From the NCBI RefSeq assembly GCF_016808335.1, contig NC_053138.1:53350951-53414950 (forward strand): DNA of 64,000 nucleotides, read 5' to 3'. Positions 23,401 through 33,664 of the stretch are shown here, one piece after another. The position numbers were made by a program, and so were the translations under genes. Every line of letters starts with the position of its first letter. The first letter of the stretch is position 1. A model generated the notes under the pieces. It had not been told where the DNA came from and made no database searches. It saw only the letters and a program-made list of their open reading frames with translations. This stretch comes from Panicum virgatum. Lineage: Eukaryota; Streptophyta; Magnoliopsida; Poales; Poaceae.

Positions 23401-24390
23401 TCTTCGATTACTTACAGGAGCCTGTGGGGCTTGTCAGGCCAGTCCTTGGTGCAATTACCGACGGGGAAGTCGTAGGCAAAGCGGAGGCAGTCCCGCCAGT
23501 ACCTCTCGCCGCCTGTCTCATAGGTGGTGCCGGAGAAAAGCTGAGTCCCCTTGGTTACATCCTCTGAGCAGAGCTCCACTTTATCCGCTGCCGGCAGCCG
23601 GAAGAACTCCTCGCCCACCGCCGCCATGTCCTGCATGGCTTGCTCGGAGATGCCGTGGTTGATCACCTGCATCTCGGCCATGCACCTGTTTATTATTAGC
23701 TTTCGTACTGATGCAAAATTGGAGTCATATCAACTTATTAACCACGAGGAATATATGCAGCTCCTTTCGTTCGGAGTCATAATTCATTTTGATTTTTTAA
23801 CATTTAGTTTGATCATTCGTCTTATTCAGAAATTTATGTAAAATGTCATTTCTTTTTTTTGGGTTTTTTATTAACAAAAGTTCTTCAATAATGACTTTAA
23901 TTTGATTAAATTTGTATAAATTTTTTGAATAAGACAAGTAGTTAAAGTTGGGATAAAAAATCAAACGAATTATAATTTGGAATGGAGGGAGTACTATATA
24001 CTCCCCCGTTCATCCTAGAATAAATTAAGAAGAACATAAAATGAACATATTTGTCCATAATTATTACCTATATTTAGCACTAATTGATTTTTGCATGCAT
24101 ATGTATTTTCTAAATAGAGTAAAATAATTTATTTTTTGGACAAATTTTGAATATTAGAGTGACTTATTTTTGGGATGGGGAGAGTTTAGTTTGTGTTGAC
24201 TAGCCTGGAAGAACCCAAGCTCCTTGCCGGCGTTGAGGATGGCACGGCGGACCTCATCGCGGCTGCGGGACATGTCGATGACGGGTAGCGAGACGACAGC
24301 AGAGGACGCCGGCAGGACCTGGTCGGCAGGGAAGACGAAGCAGTCCGGAAGGGACGTGTGGGACGGGGTTGAGTGGATCATGTTCTCCAT
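20450..24390 (-). CDS. IDS3: IDS3-like 2-oxoglutarate/Fe(II) dioxygenase (2'-deoxymugineic-acid 2'-dioxygenase family), intact copy
   Basis: Three exons on the minus strand: 24390-24205, 23666-23416 and 21032-20450, together 1020 bp or 339 residues. The family is 2-oxoglutarate-dependent dioxygenases; the closest type I recognise is barley IDS3, also 339 residues, which hydroxylates deoxymugineic acid to mugineic acid in iron-deficient roots. Landmarks are the N-terminal MENMIHSTPSHTSLPD, the exon-2 start VINHGIS, the iron ligands H209 and D211 (PPHCDRD) and H265 (SVEHRVMTN), the 2-oxoglutarate clamp R275-x-S277 (ARTS), and the C-terminus YNVVKLGSSLNL. Intron 1 has a GC donor (CAG|GCTAGT); the exon-2 donor is GTAAGT. 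Intron 2 (2.4 kb) holds a SINE, a Helitron and a nested hAT. The start was placed at 24390 to match the family N-terminus; an upstream in-frame ATG at 24474 would add 28 residues. AATAAA on the minus strand at 20303-20298 may be the poly(A) signal. The exact substrate in this species is inference. Confidence 0.87.
21038..21307 (-). mobile_element. tRNA-type SINE inserted at the intron 2/exon 3 border of the IDS3-like gene
   Basis: A 270-bp insert flanked by a perfect 16-bp duplication (CAACAACCTCCCTAAA, 21022-21037 and 21308-21323) that is single in copy 2 (47785-47800). Read on the minus strand it has a pol III B-box-like GAGTTCGAGCC about 70 bp from its 5' end and finishes in a short T-run, as some grass SINEs do. 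A long target duplication without TIRs fits target-primed reverse transcription. The element family was not identified. A long minus-strand frame (20450-21334) runs through it by chance and should not be read as exon. Confidence 0.8.
21444..23315 (+). mobile_element. Non-autonomous Helitron in intron 2 of the IDS3-like gene
   Basis: The 5' end TCTATCTATTATATTAATAA is preceded by A. The 3' end is CTAG followed by T, just after an imperfect hairpin (CTAGCTGTCC ... GGACACCTTGCTAG). TC at one end, a hairpin plus CTRR at the other and A/T target bases without duplication are Helitron hallmarks. Inside are two direct repeats of about 170 bp (around 21530-21610 and 21685-21775, sharing GAGTCTATATCGAGTACGA-type sequence). 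No Rep/helicase is present. Copy 2 lacks the insert. A hAT element is nested at 22701-23215. Confidence 0.7.
22701..23215. mobile_element. Non-autonomous hAT nested inside the Helitron
   Basis: A 515-bp element with ends CACTGGCAGAGCC and GAGCTCCGCCACTG (mirror CAGTGGCGGAGCTC), flanked by the perfect 8-bp duplication GATGTATG (22693-22700 and 23216-23223). The termini match the CAGNGGCGGA pattern of the other hAT elements in this window. A short (ATGT)n run adjoins the right flank and makes the exact duplication slightly ambiguous. No transposase frame is present. Confidence 0.75.
23761..23991. mobile_element. Stowaway-like MITE in intron 1 (copy 1)
   Basis: The ends CTCCTTTCGTTCGGA and GAATGGAGGGAG are inverted, and TA follows the right end. 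The interior AT-rich stem includes the mirrored ATAATTCATTTTGA and CAAACGAATTATAA. An orthologous copy sits at 56661-56865, so the insertion predates the duplication. Confidence 0.65.
23999..24187. mobile_element. Second Stowaway-like MITE in intron 1 (copy 1)
   Basis: Begins at the TACTCCCCCGTTCATCCTAG stretch and ends at ATTTTTGGGATGGGGAGAG, giving inverted termini like Stowaway elements. It lies almost back to back with the previous MITE. Its counterpart in copy 2 is 56875-57069. Boundaries are approximate by a few bases. Confidence 0.6.
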
Positions 24391-24490
24391 GGATGAACCT
24401 GGTTTACCGGATCTGAAGAGGTTGTGGACGCCGGCATGGCAATTTATTAGCGTGTAGAGAGCTTTGGGCGACAAGAAGGTCTCCCGTTAT

Positions 24491-25955
24491 TGTAAGGATC
24501 GGGTGCTCTAGTCTAAGAGGAGGAGGGGGTGAATTAGGCACTCTAAAAACTTAGACCTATGTCTCCAACTAATTTGCACAAAATTTAAACTAAAACAAGC
24601 TATCTAGATGTGCAACTATGGTTGATCTAGTGTGAAACCTCTATCCCAAAAGAGTTTAGCAACCTATAGCCTTTCCTATTCAAGAAACTACTCTATGAAA
24701 GTAAAGGCATACAAAATGCTAGTATATAATGCGGAAACTTAAAGAGCGGGATAGGAGATAGCAAACTCTTGACGCGGGTGTTTATCCCGTGGTTTGGTTA
24801 GCCACAAAGACACACCTACATCCACATTGTTATAGCACTCATTAAGAGTATTGCTACTCGGCCACCAAGTCTCTTCCGTGAACACAATCACGGTCACCTT
24901 GGCCCCGGGTTCCACTAAAGAGCTTCTCCACAAAGGATGGGGGTCTCCACGTCCCCCGCACAAAGATGTCGTCGCCGCTCCACACCAAGTCGGAGGGTCG
25001 ATGACGTTGCCGGCGAGCTTCACGCTCCAAGGTGCCGGCGCACCAAACTCTTGTTTTGGTTCACTAGAGAACCACAGCACAAAGGCTCAAAGCCTTGCAA
25101 TCACACTCACTAAGAGCTATCCTTTACACAACACTCTCAAAGTGTGCTAAGGGCTAAGGATATGATCTTGATGCTTTTGTATGGCTTGGAGATGTTCTTG
25201 GGTGTGTGAGGGATGTCCAGCAACTCCAGCAATATTCAAATGGCCGGGGTGAGGCGTATATATAGGCCACCAAGTCTTGTAGCCGTTGCACCAACGGTCA
25301 GCTGAAAATCTGCGTATCACCGGAAGAACCGATGCCTCTGGCTGAGGTAGCGTCGGTTCTTCCGGTCACTCATAACCCGAAGTAGTCGTTGAACTCCTGA
25401 CAGCTGACGCAGTGATCACCGATTGAACCGATGCTTTGTACTGATGCATCACCGGTTCATCCGGTGCTTAAGAATCTTCTCCTGGGCGCTGACGTCATTG
25501 CACCGACGCAATACTCCGATGCACCGTCGGTTGAACCGGTGCTGAAGAATCTTCTCCTGGGCTCTTGACATCGTCTCTGGAACATAGGACGCCCAATGCA
25601 CCGATGCCCTTTTTTGACCCGTCGGTTCAACCGGTGCCTATAGGCTGACTTGGCTTCGATTCCCTTCTGCACCAGAATTCCATAGCGTCGGTTCTTCCGA
25701 CTACCATCGGATGCACCGATGCCCTTGGCGTCGGTTCTTCCGGTGCTTCAGGCTGAAGAGCTTTCAGGGCGCTACCCTGAACCTCCGTAGGGGCGGCCCT
25801 TCGGGCCTTGCTACGCCTATCTTTTCTTTCTCTTTGTCATCACTTGAACCTAAAAGTCTGAGAATGGTCATCTTAACATATTAGTCCAAGTATTGTGTAG
25901 TCATTCGATCACCAAAATCACTTGAAATGGCATAAATGGTGCCACGTTCCTTACA
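24491..25955 (+). mobile_element. Solo LTR, 1465 bp, 100 bp upstream of the IDS3-like start codon
   Basis: Starts TGTAAGGA and ends TCCTTACA, a perfect 8-bp inverted terminus with TG...CA, flanked by the 5-bp duplication GTTAT (24486-24490 and 25956-25960). Copy 2 shows the empty site CTCCCGTTATGCTTATATT near 57380. Inside is the CCGGT minisatellite (25310-25750: ATCGGTTCAACCGGTGC-like units) and a TATA-like GTATATATAGG near 25256. No internal domain or second LTR is present, so this is the product of LTR-LTR recombination. It separates the gene from its ancestral upstream DNA. Confidence 0.92.
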
Positions 25956-26309
25956 GTTATGCTTATATTAATTGAATTATGTTGACACAAGCTTGTGTGT
26001 CTAGTGTTAGTCAAGTTTTTTTTAAAAAAGAAACTAGTATTAGTCAAGTTACGGAGCATTGTTTGGGACGACTCAAGTGTTAAGGTCCCAAAAAAACTTT
26101 AATGGAGCTGTCACTAGATATGCAAAACACTGCTGTGTGTATAAGCTTTTTTTTTGCAGAATATATTGCAGTGCTAGTTAGCTTTAATTTAGAGGGACCC
26201 ACTCCTTTGATCTTCTAGATGCAGAGTATTTCTTTGGCGCACGTGTGGCGCCACTGTACTAATTCAGCTAAAAATACTTAAATTGTACTAATGGATTCTT
26301 TGTTGTGCT

Positions 26310-27110
26310 CTTAAATTTTAATCGGAAATGCTCTACTACAGGCGTCCCACGCCTCAAAAATACCGAGCAAGGACGCGGGGCAAGGCGCCTCCCCATCCAT
26401 TCCATTCCCGTCCCATAGTCCTATTCTTCTCCGATGAGGCCGGCGGCGAGCCTCGCGTGGGCGGCGGCGTGCGAGGGCGGTGGCGGAAGCTCTAGGGGCG
26501 GCGGTGCCCGAGGCCGGCCGCGGGAGCTCCGGGAGCGGCAGCGCACGAGGCCGGCAGCGAGCCCCATGCGGGCGGCGACGTGCGGGGCTTAGCCGCGAGC
26601 TCCGGGCCGGCGGTGAGCCCCACGTGGGTGGCGGCAAATGAGGCTGGTATCGAGCCCCACGTGGGCAGCCACGAGCTCCGGGGCGACGGCGAGCTCCAGT
26701 CGGCGGTAGGAGATCGGAGGGCAGTGAGGCCCCGATGGTGTTGGAATGGAATCTTTTAAATATTTTAATGGTTGATTTGAGATGTTGAGGTCAAGATTCA
26801 TGTTGTCTTAGGGGTGTTTTTGCTGTGGGTTGATTTCGTGGAGATAGCTTTTTTCATATTGCACCTACATGAATTTGATGTTGCAGTAACTTTGTTTAGA
26901 TGTTATATGAATTTGAATGGATGTTACATGATGAAACAAAGCTATGATATTATGGCGTAATTTTGCTCTTTGCATCCAGATGTTGTGATGCGTTCCAATA
27001 CATATTTTTTTATATTGCAAACATTAATTTTTTGTGTTGCAAGGTTGTATTCCTGATGTTGCAACGGAGCGTTTGATGAATATTGAACATCCGGACGCTA
27101 GCAACACCGA
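26310..27110. repeat. Composite GC-rich then AT-rich repeat shared by both copies
   Basis: A GC-rich half (26370-26740, recurring GGCGGCGAGCC, CCCACGTGGG) is joined to an AT-rich half with recurrent GATGTTGCA and ATTGCAAACATT motifs. In copy 2 the same sequence occurs at 57770-57979 and 62622-63150, split by a solo LTR. Similar GATGTTGCA-rich tracts are familiar from grass repetitive DNA, but I cannot name the family or find element ends. Minus-strand frames here are Arg/Pro-rich artefacts. Confidence 0.5.
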
Positions 27111-27899
27111 ATTTTAATTTACTTCATGATGCACCGTGATCTATAGTAAATGTGATTTAGCATGACCCGGAGCTTCAATTATGAATATTACTAGCTTCCA
27201 AGCAATAACAATTATGAGTTATTTTTACGTATAGTTTTTATCCAAAAATTAGATATGTAACAATGCTCACCTCACGTAACGATTTCATTGTTCGTAGTTC
27301 ATTTGATTGTTATGTGTAAATATAGTCCAGGGGCAAAATAGGGAACTTATTACATTCCAAAAGGACCAAGAAGGGAAGCCTCATTTTTAATGAGCCCAAA
27401 TAAGGATTTTTCTCATAAAAACGATCAGAGAAGAAAAAACGAACGGGGCGAATTTCTTATTTGGCGCTCGTTCACCGGCACCCATCGCAGCGAACGCCCC
27501 ATATCAGTCCACACCCTCTTCTCCACTTTCCTTTTTCGGTATCCGTGTCGCGTTGCTGTACATTCCCACTTCTATTTTTTGAATTCCGTGACGTTTTTAC
27601 TCCTCCTGCCTGCCGCCCGTTACCAATTCCGATTCCAATCCACCCCATCCCCCGCCGCCCCTTCAGTGTCCCGATATTTTTCACCGCCCCCCAAAATCAG
27701 ATGCGCCGCACTCAATCTCGCTGCCGCGTCGAGGTTCTCACCGGACGGCGATTTCCTTCCTCGCCGTGCGGGATTGGAGCTGCGCTGAGAGAGGAGGGGA
27801 CCCTCGCCTGTTCGTCCTGGGAGAGCGGCTCGCCGCGTTCGCCCTCGTCAAGCGCCAACTACCGACTTCAATCTCGGCGCACGCAGCGTCATCCTCGTT

Positions 27900-28004
27900 G
27901 GCCGCCGATTCGTCCTCGTCGGCCGCCGATTCGTCCTCGTCGGCCTCCGATTCGTCCTCGTCGGCCACCGATTCGTCCTCGTCAGCCACTGATTCGTCCT
28001 CATC
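27900..28004. repeat. 21-bp minisatellite, five units
   Basis: Five near-identical 21-bp units (GGCCGCCGATTCGTCCTCGT plus one base) run in phase with one plus-strand frame, where they read as AADSSSS heptads. The last two units have a few substitutions. Because the period is a multiple of three, all frames stay open, which explains the long overlapping frames here. Confidence 0.85.
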
Positions 28005-31000
28005 GAGCCGAAGTCACGACGAGAGAGAGGTCGCGCCGGCGATTCGTTATTGCCGAGAGGGAGGCGCGCGGGAGCGAGGGGGGCTCGTTGTTCTCTTCGC
28101 CGGCGATTTGTGGTCGTTCTCGCCGAATGGGGGAGACGCACCGGGAGTGAGGGCGGGTTCACGCGTCGATCTCGTCGCCCGGCGATTCGTCCTCACCAAG
28201 GTGAGGCGCGCCGGGAGCGAGGGTGGCGCACTCCCGTGCGTGATTTTCTCCGGTGGCCTGGGGGTGATTCATCTTTCGTCGAGGGAGCACGCTGCGAAGG
28301 GAGGGACGACTCCGTGCGCAGGGACCTGCACTCCATTCGCAGGTTTGTCCCCCCTTCCTCGCGGGGTTCTTACTTTTTTGATTGGAACTCATGTCAGGTA
28401 GTTTCGTAGGATTTTAGGTGTGAAATTTTTCATGCTACACGCAGAGCTTGCCCTTCGAGGTTTGGTCAGTTTTTGTACATCTACTTTATTTTGATTCGAC
28501 TACATGGTTGAGAGAGGAAAAAATACAGAGAAGACTTATAGTCTGCACATGTGACATGTGCAAGGAATGAGCAGTAGGGGAAGCAGAACATTTCGAAATT
28601 TCATGTTAGCAGAAATAGTTTTAATGGGGACCGCCTATTTCTCCTGACTCTTTTTGAATAGCAATACAAACTAGTAATATGACTTGCTATCTGTGTCCAG
28701 ATAAATGTACTAAAAACAGAAAATAAAATAGAGGAGGGTGTTTGTGTGGTTCAGTTGCCCCGCACCTACATAACACCATCGCTCAACTTAAACTGAACAA
28801 GAATGTTAAGGAGTCAAGGACCCTGAGCCCACTATTTTTTTTTATCTACGAGCCCTTTTTTTGCATCTGCCTAAGATTTTGCCTAAACTCACTGACTGGG
28901 ATGAGCTTGATTAAATTATGGTATTATCAGGTTTTGTGAGCGGTTGTCATAAGTTGAGCTATTAAATGTATTGCTAATCTCTCAATCAGATAGTGTTTTC
29001 TCCATGGAAGGTTTTATTTTCTTGGTAGGTTTGATGTTCTTATTTACTTAAAAGTAACTGCCTATAAAGTTTTGGACCTACGGAGGATAAAGTGTTCAAA
29101 TGTTCTAGTTAAATATGTTAGAAAGTTCATAGTCTTATATCTGAAAAGGTTTTTGGAACTAAAAGTTTGCTGATGTGGTAGTACAGAGTTTATAGTGCCA
29201 GGTTTGAAAGTTTTTGGAACTACAAAGTTTTATTAATCAGATACCGAGTCTTGGGCCGAGACAATGAGAAAAGATTGAGACAAGGCTGAGCATCATTTTC
29301 TGCATTTGAGATTTCTGCGTTTTCTACAATGGATATGCTCTTTTTAGGAGGCCCTGGGGATCATTTTTTATTCATATCAAGTTTCTGTACTTCTTTGTGG
29401 GGCCCTACTTGCTATTACCTGTGTTCCACGCAATATGGTTACTGCAAAGATTTTAATGCCATATCTATCTTATTCTTGCAGATAGCATTCTTACACTAGT
29501 TCAGGTAGTTAAGGAATCAATTCAAATACAATTGTTTTCCAACTGATGCGCCTAAGCTTAGATTCTGGTGTGATCAGCAGTTAAAATGTTCTACTGTTTT
29601 CTAGCTGCCATATCATGAATTTGGAACATACACAATATATTAATGATGCATCACTAGTTTATAGAGAACAAAGGGAATTCATTTCAATATTTATATATGA
29701 TGTATATCATGTGGCCATCTAAACATATCATTTTTCTATACGCTTTGCTGAATAAGCTGTTTGAGCTATCCAATGGTTATGGGTGTTTCAAGTATTCATT
29801 CTGTTGCTAGCTGTACCAGTTGGTAGTTGGGTATTTGCCATTAATTGAAGACCCTGAATGCAATTTGGGTCCACATGGCAGTGGCACAGTGCCTCTGCAG
29901 TTTACTGCAGAGGATTTTTTGCCCCCCTGCACTACATGTATGTAAGTACTGATTGGCATGCAAATGCAAATAGTTTTGTTGGAGAGGGACATGACACTGA
30001 GAGGGGTTTTCTAACTACCTTAGAGGGAGGGTTTTCCTATCCCTTTCATCTTATTTGCTCTCCACCAACTCTGATGAATTAGGCCACTGCCTGGCCTGTG
30101 TTGTGTGTGAGACTGGTGTGTGCTCTCTATCTCCTAGTGTCGTATAGATGAGAGATCTTTCTCATTCAGAATGACACAAAAATAGTAAAAGATATCTCAT
30201 CTGTTATGTTCAGTCAATTGTTAGGAGTTTAAGTTCTACAGCATAGGCAAGGGCCCTCCCTATCACTAGCAAAATGTACAACCAATTTTTTTTCAGCGTC
30301 ACGACTTTAATCCTGTCTGTTTTCGAATATTCTTTTTTGGCAAGGCACTTATGCTTAACTTTCATTAGAAAAACTTTTAAGCCCTAGTGAGCTATTCTAG
30401 GAAACCGGTAACCCCTAGTGAGCCTATACGACTTATGTGTTACTGGTCACTTGTTGCAAGCATTGGTCAGGCACCCACTTTTTACTATGTAGGGGTCTTT
30501 TTCTTTTCTTTGAATGCCTTCTTCCCGGTACTTCAGCCATCAGTTTTATACAACTTCATTTTGGAAGTTTTATGCCCTACTAGCCACTTCATGCAAGCAT
30601 TAGTCAGGTAGCTATTTTTTGCCATGTAATTAAGTACCCAGATTTTTTTCATGCCACAACAAACTCCCAAGGAATTATATATGTAATAATCTCATCATTC
30701 TCCAATAGATAACTTTCTAGTAAAAAATTATATGTATTTAAAAGTTTTAAGTATACCATTACAAAGTTTTACTAAACCATGTACAAAGTTTTATGATTGT
30801 GGTTTTAAAGTTAGTGGTGTACAAAGTTTATAAATGTATATCTTCAAAGTTGCTCTATATAAAGTTTTCTGATACGTCTCCAAATTTTGCTAAGTTTTTT
30901 TAGAAAGTTTTTATGTGTCTATTTAAAAGGTTTGTTTCCATCTTCAAGTTGTTAAGTTTTCTGGATTCAAATTTATGGCTTTCTACCATTTTTCTAGATT

Positions 31001-31238
31001 CAATGTTTCGATAATCCAAATTTTGATTATAATACAATTTTTTGATTCAATGCTCTGGATTCAAGTTGGTCAGTTGTGATCGCAAAGTTTTTTCAAATGA
31101 TGTTGAAAGCTGGACTTTAATAATTTGAAAGTTTTTCATATCCAGTCTCAAAGATTTATAGGCATTTACTTAAAAGTTTTGGATTGTGCACATTTATTTA
31201 TATATGAAGTTTCAGATTTGCCCTCAGATAAATTTTTA

Positions 31239-31510
31239 CTAAAGGTTTTTTGGTGTTCTTACCCCTGCTTTGAAGTGCAATTGTGATTTTGCCCTCATTT
31301 TTTGAACTTTGTGATTTTGCCCTTCATTTTTCACAAGTTGTTGCGATTTTGCCCTTAATCTTTGCGTATTTGCCCCTATTTTGACCGTTGACTAGGGGTA
31401 AAATCGCATTGATTTGTGAATAGTAAAGGGCAAAATCACAAAGTTAAAAAAAATAAGGATAAAATCACAATTACACTTCAAAGTAGGGGTAAAAACACAA
31501 ATGCCCCTTT
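31239..31510. mobile_element. Fold-back MITE of about 270 bp
   Basis: Left-arm sequence ACCCCTGCTTTGAAGTGCAA and TTGTGATTTTGCCCTTC is mirrored on the right as GGGCAAAATCACAAAG and TTACACTTCAAAGTAGGGGT. The arms extend most of the way to a short central loop around 31385. Termini near AAAGG and CCTTT are approximate, and no clear target duplication was found. There is no coding sequence. Confidence 0.6.
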
Positions 31511-32209
31511 ACTAAAAAGCCCCTAACATGTGCTTTCAAAGTTTTTGTATTTGCAAAGTTTTCAATCCAGGTGTACAAAGTCTATAATATGCTTGCATAA
31601 AGTTGAAAATATTTTAGTATAAATTTTTCAATCCAATAGTATAAAGTTTTTTAATTTACTGTATAAAGTATGTCATTGAAAATATTTTAGTTGAAGGTTT
31701 ACTGGTTTGTCTTGTCAATGCCTTTTCTGCTCATTGTGTATAAAGTCAAGATGCTCTGAACATGTGTTTTTACAATAACCATTTACAGTTTGAGAAACTA
31801 GATTTAGTCCGAAGCACTGCTGAAAAAGTTATCTTCAATTTTAAGATGACTTTTAAGTATGCATACCCCCGGTCCACAGCACTCAGCATTTTTGAGACTA
31901 CAAAGTTTCTGTGGTACTACAAAGTTCATGGTTTTGTTTTCCAAAGTTTTTTTTGGAGCTGCAAAAGTTCATAGGTTCGTATTTCAAAGTTTTGTGGGAA
32001 GCTAAAAAAATTTATTAATGTCATAATAAAATTTCATAGCCTTAGGTTCAAAAGTTTTTCAAACTAATACGAAACTCCCCTTACTGTAATATAAAGTTTA
32101 TAGCTTCAGAGTTCTAAGTTTTTGAGAACTATAAACTAGAGTTCATATGTTCTCTTTTCTAATGTAGAAAATATCTTAAATATAATTTTGTGTTTTTTCT
32201 CTCGCACAG

Positions 32210-32446
32210 GAAGATGCAAAACCACTGCGTGAATGCATATCCTACTACTTGCTGACACACCCATGCAACGAAAAGTACGAAACTCTTCTCGAGATCAAAA
32301 ATATATTAAACATGCATGTAAGTTCATCTATGAATATCTTTTTTCTGTTCAGTTTGCAAACTTATTATATATAATAGTTGAGCACAAGAGTCACATTTTC
32401 ATTTCCAAAATTTTTTCAGAGCGTGACCATCGAGTTCTATAAGTGA
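32210..32446 (+). CDS. Two terminal exons of an unidentified gene fragment
   Basis: Exon 32210-32317 follows a strong acceptor (TTTTCTCTCGCACAG) and ends at a good donor (CAT|GTAAGT). Exon 32420-32446 follows TTTTTTCAG and runs to a TGA. Both are phase 0 and join to 44 residues beginning EDAKPLRECISYYLL and ending SVTIEFYK. The clean splice signals make this more than chance, but I do not recognise the protein. The 5' part, if present, would have to come from the GC-rich block at 27.5-28.4 kb. It could be a real gene's 3' end or cargo in a transposon. Confidence 0.35.
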
Positions 32447-32728
32447 AGATGGTGGTGTGCAGATTTATGATTACAAAAAAATATGACCTTATTGGATAAA
32501 TATTATGGACGCATTGTTTATTCCACGTTCGAGAACAACAGCCAATCAGTTTTTTCCTTTATTTTAAAAAAAATTCACCCCCTGTATGCCTGAGCATGAG
32601 ATTCCAGAGAATTGTTCCACATTTTAATTAAATATTTGGGACCTTTTTGTTTCTATTTTCTCAATGTTCTATATTCATATGTATGTGAAACCCCCCGCCC
32701 ATTTTACTCACCCACACACCCGCTGTCC

Positions 32729-32831
32729 CGAAAAAGAAAAAGGTAGAAGACAAAGTAAGCACGGAACCAACGGTCAAATCCGAAAAAGAAAAAGGTAGAA
32801 GACAGAGTAAGCACGGAACCAACGGTCAAAT
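32729..32831. repeat. 52-bp direct tandem duplication
   Basis: Two adjacent units beginning CGAAAAAGAAAAAGGTAGAA differ by one base (GACAAAGTAAG versus GACAGAGTAAG) and both end AACGGTCAAAT. They lie about 830 bp beyond the 3' end of the NAL1 homologue. From 32832 to 33664 nothing else is recognised. Confidence 0.85.
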
Positions 32832-33664
32832 GCTATTCGCTGCTACTTACTGGCGCTGCACATGCGCTGCTTGCTAGCCACAGCGGTCGTTCGCCGCTTC
32901 CTTGCCGCGGCGCGCGATCGCCAACTAGCGGCCCCCGAACGGGGCCAGCACGGTCTCCGACTTATCAAAAGAAACAGAGAGAGAACCACCAAAAAAAAAT
33001 CTGATTACCTTATCTGATGGAATCTGCGCTGTGCTTCCTGCCCATCGTGTTTTCAAGCCAAGTGGTCCTTGACATTGAACAGAATCAAATACGTATATGC
33101 TCAGAAATCATGGCTCTGTCAGCTTGCCGACAGCCCATATTACCACTTTACCAGTATACCACATGCATGTGTCAATTCAAACTTCAGGCAATTTTGATCA
33201 GAAAATGGCTAAACTGCTGCTTGAATAGAGGAAATTCAGGATCCAAATCACTAGGATTTAGTCCAAAAAAATTCAGCTTTATTGCAATCCATCTGGCTGC
33301 AGTTGCAATTCTAAAGCCTAAAGCTTCTCAAGCTCTGGTTGCCGTTGCTCGATTTCACATTGCTTCGTGCTGTACACACACAAAGCATACAGTAAATGAC
33401 AGAATTACATGCAAGGAATAAGGCGCCTCGATCTAACTGAGGCACGCACTTACTACATACTAGACGCTAGATGCAAAAACTGCAGGAGTAACCAGCTTCA
33501 GGAGCTTCACAGCTGAACTCAAACTGGCTCCAAGCAGGGAAATAGGTCCGGGTCGTTCCGAAATAGATTATTTCCTTTGTAGTCACAAATTCCCTTCATT
33601 GATCCATACAAGCTGGATGGTGGAATAAATTGCAGCATCCTACACGTCTGCTGCCATAGCAGCC

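Larger units (their letters stand above)
11616..27215. repeat. Segmental duplication, copy 1 (with intact IDS3-like gene)
   Basis: Collinear in direct orientation with 36983-63255. Matching blocks are 11616-12062 with 36983-37423; 12562-13030 with 37424-37584 plus 40464-40727; 16763-18542 with 40728-42539; 19904-21443 with about 42540-47880; and 23316-27215 with about 48050-63255. Blocks are separated by insertions private to one copy. The left junction lies at ATATGGTAAACGAC and the right at GCAATAACAATTAT. A manual comparison of exon 1 of the dioxygenase shows about nine differences in 186 bp. Confidence 0.9.
27331..32209. other. Gene-like or element-like tract: GC-rich block followed by AAAGTTT-rich AT tract
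   Basis: A sharp GC-rich block (27470-28400) is followed by about 3.8 kb of AT-rich DNA in which AAAGTTT-type motifs recur at irregular short spacing (29050-29250 and 30740-32110). The layout resembles a grass gene with a GC-rich first exon and a long intron leading to the terminal exons at 32210-32446, or a captured gene inside an element. The left edge shares inverted similarity with 63725-63790. I recognise no protein in the GC-rich block; its frames on both strands are low complexity. Confidence 0.35.

Noticed and set aside
27461..28401. Long frames of 229, 211 and 119 codons in three phases
   Set aside because: All phases are open because of GC-rich composition and a 21-bp repeat; no phase shows a conserved domain, so none is called as a CDS.
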